This document shows, one piece after another, positions 55,952 to 64,000 of a DNA stretch of 64,000 nt; within the stretch, counting starts at the first letter, position 1, and every line of letters starts with the position of its first letter. The translations under genes and the position numbers were made by a program. Origin of the DNA: Macrostomum hystrix (taxonomy: Eukaryota; Platyhelminthes; Macrostomidae); contig CATNEN010000038.1 in assembly GCA_950097015.1 (NCBI GenBank), forward strand, positions 25,643,001-25,707,000, given 5' to 3'. A model generated the notes under the pieces. That model saw only the letters and a list, made by a program, of their open reading frames with translations. It did not search any database and was not told the origin of the DNA.

Positions 55952-58900
55952 TCAATCAGAGCAGCTGCTGCTGGTCGATGAGTCAGATGTCCAGGCCTCC
56001 TCGTTCTCCTCGCCCGGATGTGACGATTCCACTTTTAGTTCGGGCAGGGCAGCAGCTCCGAAAGCGACAGCGAGAACCGCGGGCTCGCGACTCCCAACTT
56101 CCAGTTGCTTCTTACGCTGCTGCTGCCTTTGCTGCTTCTGTTTATTTTTGCGCTTTCGTTTTTTCGATTCGTCGCGAGTCGACGCCGGAGCTGCCGTCGG
56201 TGGCAGCAGTGTCTGCAGGACGGCGCGGAGCAGGCACAGGAAGGCTTCGCTGGCGCTGTCTGGATCTCGAGCCGTCGCCTCGCGCCAAACCAGACCGTGG
56301 CGCCGGGCAAGCGCGATGCCGGAATCCACGACAGGCGCATCCGACAATCGTCGACGATCCAGCTTGTTGCCGATGAGTGCTATGGGAGCATCGGCGGGCA
56401 GACCCGCTTCATTGCTGCGAAGGCGCTGCAGCCAGGCCTCGCAGTCGCGAAGGCTCTGGCGGTCCGTGACGTCATAGACTAGCATGGCGCACTGGCACCC
56501 GCTGTAATAGCCGGCTGCGAGGCTGCGGTATCTGAAATATAGCGAAATCAGAATTGAAGTGTTTACCACATTTTATTAGAAACCAACTCACTCCACAAAC
56601 CACTTCATTCAACCAAATACTTCACTCCATCACAAACCTACTCATTCTACTAACCATCCCACTCCGACAACAACATCCCTCACTCCATCAACCAGCCCAC
56701 TCCACCAACTCCAGCCCACTTTCGCTTACCTCTCTTGTCCAGCAGTATCCCACATCTGGCACTGGACAGGCGTCCCGTCAACCTTGATTTGTCTTGATCG
56801 CAAACTGGCGCCAATAGTCGGTGCGTAGGACTCTTTAAAATCGTGCTCGCCAGTGAAGCTAGTCAGCAGGCTCGACTTGCCAACACCGGCGTTGCCAACC
56901 ACGATGACTGCGGAAAGCAATAAGATGCGTGAATTGTTACTCAAAATACAATGCAATGCTAGATAAAATGTTATTCAATATCTATTATAAAATAGTGACC
57001 AAATCCTTTACCATTCACCAGTACAGCAGGCTTCTCATCGATTACGGCTGGCAGAGCGGACTCATCCTCTTCACTGTTACGGTTTGCTTGACGAACGGCT
57101 TCAGCAAAAGCTTCATGGACATTTTCGCCAGTCCTTGCATTGACGGCAACGAATTTCAAGCCGTACCTATCAGCTAACAGTCGAGCACCTTCAGCGACTT
57201 CGCTGCTGGTTGAACCTGTTTCGTTCAGTACTACAAGCACGGCTGCCTGCGGCGCCTTGGATTGCAGATCTCGCAGTGTGGCTTCGGCCCGCTCAAAGCT
57301 GCTTCCGGAGTTCACCACTAGCAGGGCGCAATCACTGTTGGCGTAGCACTGGCTGCTGGCTTGGCTGCGTGGTTTGAAATTTTGTAGAAACGGAAATTCT
57401 AAATGGAAATTTAGTTTAATTTTACACGTGGCTTCTGTCGCAGTAAGCGACATTTTTGCTACCTTAATGCATTTTCTGCTGCGTCTAATGGACACGTGCT
57501 CGACTAGTTGATTGAATTAAAGCTCTTGACAAAAATGAGGTGCTGATTTGGCGTACAGCGATGTACTAAATGCATCGACACCACTGGTGAACTTTCTGTC
57601 AGAATTCTTGAATATCCCGTGTTTAGGAGATGTGACAACTTAGAATCTTTCTTCAGAAGGGGCGCTACAAAAAGTTTTCCCGTGTTCTTGAACTTTGTGT
57701 ACTTTCATTGCCCATTTAAATAGTTTGCCAGTAGAATCCCCTCCTGGTACTTTACCAGTTAAAAAAACTGTTAGTAGCTGTCACCAAGACTGTCAATCTA
57801 CGAGCCTCGTAAAATTACCTTTTATTGCTAGGCAAATCCCAGATCATGCACTTGACGGGTTGACCATCCACTTCAATATTTTTAGTAGCAAAATCGACTT
57901 CTTTAGTTTGCTGATACGTTTCTTTAAGAGTTTTGCCGAGAAATCGACCAATCATCGTAGTCTTGCCAACCTGCTCGTCGCCAATTAATAGCACTAAAAA
58001 TGCAAAGCAACATTGCTTAATTTTTTTTCTGGAGATACAAGCCAGTTAAAAAATAGTCTGCCGTCAAACTAACCCTTTACTCGTTGAGTGTTTTTTTCTG
58101 GTTCGGCAAAAAACTTAGGAAAGTTGGTTGCACTGAGCACATCAGTGTCAGCCGTGAGTTGGTCTAATGACGTTCCAACGAGCGCAATGGCATTGGAAGC
58201 CGCCTTTGGTACATACTGCGAGCCCTGAAGTTTTTTCTGTACAAGGCAACGACTCTGCAACATCATGAAGGCCTGGTCCACGTTCAGTCCGCTTTTGGCG
58301 CTGACCTGCCAGCACAGCTCGAGGTCGTGACGTCTGGCAAATTCCTCCGCTTCAGATCTAGAGACGGCGGCGTCCATGTCGCTCTTGTTGGCCACCAGAG
58401 CCACTGGCACGCCGTCAGGAGCTCTGCACCGCAGCTCATTGAGCCAGCGCTCACAGTTGACGAAGCTGTCTCTATTGGAGGCATCAAAGACTAGCAGAGC
58501 TCCAGATATGCCACCGTAGTATGAGTATGTGATTGCGCGGAATCTGAAGTGAGATGGTTGGGCACCCGCAGCCATGAATTAATGGTTTGTGTCATGACAG
58601 GTGGATGGTGAAGAGGTCAAAATTTGCATTGAGAGCAGTTTTACATGTGCATTAAAGAGTGTTGGCGTTTCAAACGCTTATCGAATACTCATATGCTTCG
58701 CGAAGGAGTCCTATACAATGGCATCTATAAATGATGCTTTTCTGGCGGGTAAGACGCTTCTCTAACGACTCAGAAGCTACTTTAACAAATCAAACGCCTT
58801 ATTAAAGACACAAGAAACCGTGCAATAGAAGCTTCTAGAGAAAATTTTAAAGCCTTTTAGAACGTCGTTTAAGATGCTTTTGACGCGCTCTCGCAGTCGC

Positions 58901-61900
58901 TAACTTGAAACGCTTAAAAACGACTATAAACACCCTTTAACATGCATTTTAAAGTCCTTGTTACGTGACATAAAAATGCTTTATTGTTATTTTGTCATTT
59001 ATAAACTTTTACTGAACTTAAACGCTTTTAGAACGACTTCAGCGTTGCACCTTTATCAAGGTATGTTGAAGGATGGCTTAGAATGAATGAACGAGCATTT
59101 TGAAGGGATGATCTTCAAATTGCATTAGTAGATGTAAAAAAATACGATAAACCAATGAGATAACTCGCCTCTCTTGGCCTGCGGTGTCCCAAATCTGGCA
59201 CTTGACTGTAGAGCCGTCAACATCGTTATTAACTATGCGAAAATCCACACCAATAGTTGGTATTGCTTTGAGGCTTGCATCGAACTCTTTGTCAGCGAAT
59301 CGTCGAGTTAGGCAGGACTTGCCGACGCCGGTGTCGCCGATTATCAGCACTGAAATTTTTTTTGAATAGCTACGCGTTTTCAGTGCAAGGTTGTGTCATT
59401 TTCTCACTAAAAATTGTTACTTTAATTTGATGTAATTGACTTGAAACAAGAACACGGCAAAAAATTTTTTTACATTAAATAAAGCCAAAGTCGCTATGTC
59501 TGGGATATCATCAATAATCTGTCATCACTCTCTCCTGCCATGTCTGATCTATATCCTCTCTCCATAGAGATCTTGACTTTGACTACATATAGTCACGTCT
59601 GATCTCTCCCGTGTTTTCTCTATCCCCGTCTTATTTAATCTGGGGCGAGATATATTATTAAGTTTTGTAGTGTTACAGCGTTATTAACTGCTTAAAATCA
59701 GTCGAAGTTCAATCAGTAAGCCCCCTTAACTAGCGCCGCTTACGTTTGATGATAAAATCCGGTGTAGGCTCAGCAGTGGTGATAACAGGCTGCATTGGCT
59801 TACTAACAACCTCATTCGAAAACTTTTCAGCAACTTCACGGGTAACTTCTGAGGTGGCAGCATTGTTGTTTGCTTCGTGAGACACCTGCTCCTGACTTGA
59901 TCCAGACTTTGAACTGTCATTACTAAGAACTATTCGCGTCAAACTTCTGAATGTCTCGGCGACGTTAAGTCCGCTCTTGGCGCTAACCTGCCAGCACAGC
60001 TCGAGGCCGTGACGTCTGGCAAACTCCTCCGCTTGCGGTCTGGAGACAGCGACGTCCATGTCGCTCTTGTTGGCCACCAGAGCCACTTGCAGGCCGTCCG
60101 GAGCGTGGGACCGCAGATCGTTCAGCCAGCTCTCGCAACTTTCCAAGCTGTCTGGATTCGTGGCGTCAAAGATTAAAAGTGCACCGTGGCAGCCACGATA
60201 ATAAGCGCTGGTGATGCTGCGAAACCTGAAAATTTGCGTTGTTATATTAAAAAATTGCGTTGCAGGTGTGGTAAATCGACTTAAAAAGTCTCACCTCTCT
60301 TGCCCGGCAGTGTCCCAGATCACTGACTTCACTCTGGTACCGTCGATGGTCTCGCAAACTGAACTGAAATCAACTCCGATTGTTGGCACAAAGCTTTCGT
60401 GGAATTCTTTGCTAGCGAAGCGACGAAGCAGACAGGATTTGCCGACACCGGAGTCTCCGACTAGCACCACTGGATCGTATTAAGGGTTTATATTGGTATG
60501 AATATCATTAATGATGTTCGTAATATATTCGTTTGAGAGGGCTTATGGACAATCACACCTATTTTTTCCACTGTCGACCCGCAGCCATTAGCAGGAAATT
60601 CTGCTTGTGCCACTGGCTCCTGAACACACTCCTTATCTCGGTGTCAGAATCATAAGGACGACAATGTCATCAAAACGGACTAACTGTTTGCAAGTCTGAT
60701 GACAAAAATTTTGGTATGACAATTCTGAGAAAAAATAATAAATGAATTTGTGGAATCATTTTAGAATGAGAAGTCATGGTAAATATTTAAATACATCTTA
60801 CATTTAACCAGGCGCTCATAGCTTTGTTCTCCATGATTTGAGCTGTCTTGCTTCTTTTCTGAAGTCAACTGAGTTGGTGCTTGCTGCACATTAGAGGCTC
60901 TACTGAAAGCGGAAATAAAAAAACAATTCTATCCAACTACAATTTTAACATACTTCTCATTTCGATTTTTTAACAAACCCGCTCGGCCTGTTATCGCCGT
61001 TAAGAACTCGTCGCTCCAAGCTTCTGAAAGTCTCGTCGACATTGAGCCCGCTCTTGGCGCTGACCTGCCAGCACAGCTCGAGGCCGTGACTTGTGGCAAA
61101 CTGCTCAGCCTCCGACTTGGATACAACGGTCTTCTTGTCGCTTTTGTTAGCCACCAAAGTCACAGGCACTCCGTCTGGGGCGCTTGACCGCAGCTCGTTG
61201 AGCCAGCGTTCACAGTTGACGAAGCTGTCTCGATTAGACGCATCAAAGACTAGCAGGGCTCCAGCTATGCCTCGATAATAGGAGCTCGTGATTGTGCGAA
61301 ATCTGAGATGTTTTTGAGGAAATGGTTGAATGTAGCTCGTACATTGGCTGGGGGTAGGAACTGGAGGGGCTGTTAAGTGGTTGAATGTACTCTGATTTAG
61401 TAAGGAATTGGAGAGGTTGATATAGTGATTGAATGTACACTGGCTAGAGTAGGAATCGGAGAGGTTGATGAAGTGGTTTAATCTACACTGTCTAGGGTAG
61501 GAATTGGGCGGTTGATAAAGTGGCTGAATGTACCCTAGCTGGGGTAGGAATTGGAGGGGTTGATAAAGTGGCTGAATGTACACTAGCTGGGGTAGGAATT
61601 GGAGGGGTTGATAAAGTGGCTGAATGTACACTAGCTGAGGTAGGAATTGGAGGGGTTGATAAAGTGGCTGAATGTACACTAGCTGGGGTAGGAATTGGAG
61701 GGGTTGATAAAGTGGCTGAATGTACACTAGCTGGGGTTGGAATTGGAGGGGTTGATAAAGTGGCTGAATGTACACTAGCTGAGGTAGGAATTGGAGGGGT
61801 TGATAAAGTGGCTGAATGTACACTAGCTGAGGTAGGAATTGGAGGGGTTGATAAAGTGGCTGAATGTACACTAGCTGAGGTAGGAATTGGAGGGGTTGAT

Positions 61901-63394
61901 AAAGTGGCTGAATGTACACTAGCTGGGGTAGGAATTGGAGGGGTTGATAAAGTGGCTGAATGTACACTAGCTGGGGTAGGAATTGGAGGGGTTGATAAAG
62001 TGGCTGAATGTACACTAGCTGAGGTAGGAATTGGAGGGGTTGATAAAGTGGCTGAATGTACACTAGCTGGGGTAGGAATTGGAGGGGTTGATAAAGTGGC
62101 TGAATGTACACTAGCTGGGGTAGGAATTGGAGGGGTTGATAAAGTGGCTGAATGTACACTAGCTGAGGTAGGAATTGGGCGGTTGATAAAGTGGTTGAAT
62201 GTACACTAGCTGGGGTACGAATTGGAGGGGTTGATTAAGTGGCTGAATGTACACTAGCTGGGGTAGGAATTGGAGGGGTTGATAAAGTGGCTGAATGTAC
62301 ACTAGCTGGGGTAGGAATTGGAGGGGTTGATAAAGTGGCTGAATGTACACTAGCTGAGGTAGGAATTGGAGGGGTTGATAAAGTGGCTGAATGTACACTA
62401 GCTGGGGTAGGAGTTAAACGCGCACAACCCACCTCTCCTGGCCGGCAGTGTCCCAAATCTGGCACTTCACCTTTGTCTCTTTGATTTCATTTCTTGCAAT
62501 GCTAAAATCAACTCCAATAGTTGGCATGAAATTCTCGCTGAACGCATCGTTTACAAATCTGTTCAATAGGCTGGACTTGCCAACGTCAGAGTCTCCGAGA
62601 AGAAGCACTAAAAATGTTTTAGTTCGTATTCAAATGAAAAGCACGTAAAGCTCTTGTGCCGAATATTCGAAAATGATTTTAACAATTGTGTTGGAGTTAA
62701 TAAACCTTGAAGAAATTAAAAAAAGGAAATATATTAAGTCTAGAATTGAATTAAAAATAGACTGGACTCACATTTCATCAGCACCTCTGGTGCCTCATTG
62801 GCCTCAGACGAAATGCCATCAACAGGTGCCTCAGGCCTATGAATAGTATGGTTGTTTTAGAATTACGTCGAGCAAAGTGATACTTTGGGTAAGAGGAATG
62901 TAAAGACCATATAAAAATAAATTTTATATGACAGGGAGGAGGGAAGTAGAGAAAGGGATAAAGAGGGAAAAAGAAAGAGGGAGCTAGGAAATTTTACATA
63001 CTTTGGCGATTCAGTCGCTTTATCTCCATCTTTTTTAGTAGCCACATTTGCTTCAGCAGCAGCAGCAGCAGCAGCAGCTTGTCTAACTTTTTCTTTCCTT
63101 TCAACGCCCCACGCGCGAAAGTTTCTAAAGAAATCTTTGTCTGGTCGGTCGTGCAGCGAAGCCCAGTCTGAGCGTCCACGGGTGGACGCCATTGGATGCT
63201 TGCTTAGCCAATCCTGGCGCTGTGACGTCATTTCGTTGCAACCAATCGAATCGCCGGATTCACTCAGTAGCTCAATGAATAGAATATAGGCTTCGTCCAG
63301 CCAACGAATATAGGAGCCGTAGGACTCAGTGAGATCAATTACTTCTTTGGCTAGGACCATGGCTCGCTCAGGATTACCGGAATCACGATACAGC
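55952..63394 (-). CDS. Tandem five-domain Rab-like GTPase protein, 5' end beyond the window
   Basis: Thirteen exons (-): 63002-63394, 62772-62836, 62433-62607, 60979-61302, 60802-60902, 60295-60469, 59744-60225, 59169-59349, 58074-58543, 57819-57993, 57012-57364, 56730-56907, 55952-56531. All phases agree: 1216 residues to the stop. Residues 1-131: helical, possibly TPR-like ([16 protein letters not shown]), then an Ala-run linker. Rab1 153-319: [32 protein letters not shown]. Rab2 353-530: GDSGVGKSC, the same motifs. Rab3 572-730: GDTGVGKSC, the same. Rab4 789-960: GDEQVGKTT, but WDLPSNKS for WDTAGQE and no NKxD. Rab5 965-1110: [28 protein letters not shown] Lys/Gln-rich, then acidic tail ends SSSCSD, with no prenylation cysteines. 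Domains are joined through split codons giving K-L-x-L-x-GD. Domains 1-3 should bind GTP. The role is unknown; membrane traffic is inferred. Confidence 0.88.
61495..62412. repeat. Minisatellite, 48-bp unit, about 19 copies, in a Rab-gene intron
   Basis: The unit begins taggaattggaggggttgat and ends cactagctg(g/a)gg. At 48 bp it keeps every frame, so long repetitive open frames exist on both strands (16-residue periods such as [16 protein letters not shown]). One of these runs into the Rab1 second exon upstream of its acceptor at 61302. The intron is defined by donor gtgggt after 62433 and that acceptor, so the array is taken as non-coding. Confidence 0.93.
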
Positions 63395-63479
63395 CTATGC
63401 GGTAGGTTTTGGTGTTAACTAGCGATTATAATAATAAGAATAATAATAATAATTGCTGGACTGCAGGCAATATCACATC

Positions 63480-63545
63480 AAACTGTACGTAGGCAGACAC
63501 TCATACACGTGTGTACATCTGCTCTCACTTTCTCATCGTCAGGGC
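63480..63545 (-). repeat. SINE family 1 fragment
   Basis: Reverse-strand ctgacgatgagaaagtgaga and gcagatgtacacacgtgtat match the family-1 body. It lies in the intron upstream of the Rab-gene exon at 63394. Confidence 0.7.
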
Positions 63546-63711
63546 AGATGGCAGGAAATGGTCGTATGAATCTTTGTTGAGAAATTGTCGTTTAAAATGA
63601 TCTTTTGACGTTTCTTGAGAAATTTTACAAGTATTGGTGCACGGACTACTCAAGTAGGTCCTATCTACTAGTGGTCCTTGTATTGGTGCCGATGGGGTTA
63701 CTTTTACTTAA

Positions 63712-64000
63712 TTGCAGGGAGGCCTGGGGCACTTGACGCACAAGCGCAGGAACGGCATGCCGCCAGGCCGGCGAACTAGGCGGGAGTCGCCAAACGCGCC
63801 ATCTGGACCCCTGGACACAGGCACCTCACACACAGCAGCAAGCCAAGCGGGGAAGGGCCAGCCAGAGTGCCTCTCACCCCAGGCCCGCACACGCGCAGAG
63901 CTGACCAAACCAGGGGAGGACTTAGATGCCTGAAGGGTTGGGACGAGAGGACCAAGCCACGTGCGCAGACGGCTGGTGAAACCTCGCCGCTCAGAGCACG
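63712..64000 (-). repeat. SINE family 2, cut by the window end
   Basis: Reverse complement of the 3' part of 20240-20810, including the ctgcaattaagtaaaag-type end at 63700-63716. It differs by several substitutions and small indels, so it is an independent insertion and not part of the segmental duplication. Confidence 0.8.

Noticed and set aside
60957-62209. Frames of 400 (-) and 229 (+) residues with 16-residue repeats
   Set aside because: The 48-bp array preserves all frames. The minus frame merely runs into the true Rab1 second exon upstream of its acceptor at 61302. A retained-intron isoform cannot be wholly excluded, but the good splice sites argue against it.

Overview
The window is eukaryotic and almost certainly from an invertebrate animal, probably marine. 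Genes are split by GT-AG introns (one GC-AG). Animal families are present: an SLC1 transporter, Rab GTPases, secreted LamG-like proteins, a WSC domain and THAP/P-type transposase. About half the sequence is mobile or tandemly repeated DNA. The species cannot be told from the sequence. All splice models were built by hand from splice signals, reading-frame phase and protein motifs.

Layout. 0.5-6.7 kb: a 14-exon MFS transporter (+) whose introns are full of minisatellites. 7.4-16.8 kb: secreted LamG-like genes and pseudogenes (-), with broken Harbinger and Tc1/IS630-type transposases and a LINE tail. 16.8-32.6 kb: a 6.4-kb segment present twice in direct orientation (16843-23213 and 26148-32595), separated by a 5'-truncated Ty3/gypsy pol (-). 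Each copy holds remnants of a LamG gene, a WSC domain, a protein-primed-type PolB, two SINE families and a hexanucleotide array. 34.2-35.4 kb: an intact LamG gene (+). 36.35-41.78 kb: a glycosyltransferase exon split by a 4.94-kb P-type transposon with an exact 8-bp target duplication. That transposon contains a Crypton-like recombinase remnant (-) and a TA-flanked MITE. 43.7-44.95 kb: another LamG gene (-). 45.2-46.75 kb: a Tc1/IS630-type element with long terminal repeats. 48.56-53.23 kb: an SLC1-family gene (+). 54.3-55.2 kb: a GC-rich array inside a MITE-like element.

55.95-63.4 kb (-), continuing past the window end: the most notable gene. One phase-consistent 13-exon model encodes an N-terminal helical region followed by five tandem Rab-type GTPase domains. 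Domains 1-3 are canonical and very alike, domain 4 has lost its nucleotide-binding motifs, and domain 5 is divergent. The C-terminus lacks prenylation cysteines. Each Rab domain is one exon pair with the same phases, so the gene looks built by duplication of an exon-pair module. I know of no animal protein with this architecture.

The other themes are: a LamG family with a near-identical core and divergent ends, which suggests gene conversion; an SLC1 protein that appears to lack its Na1-site ligands; and large introns that each carry a different private minisatellite.
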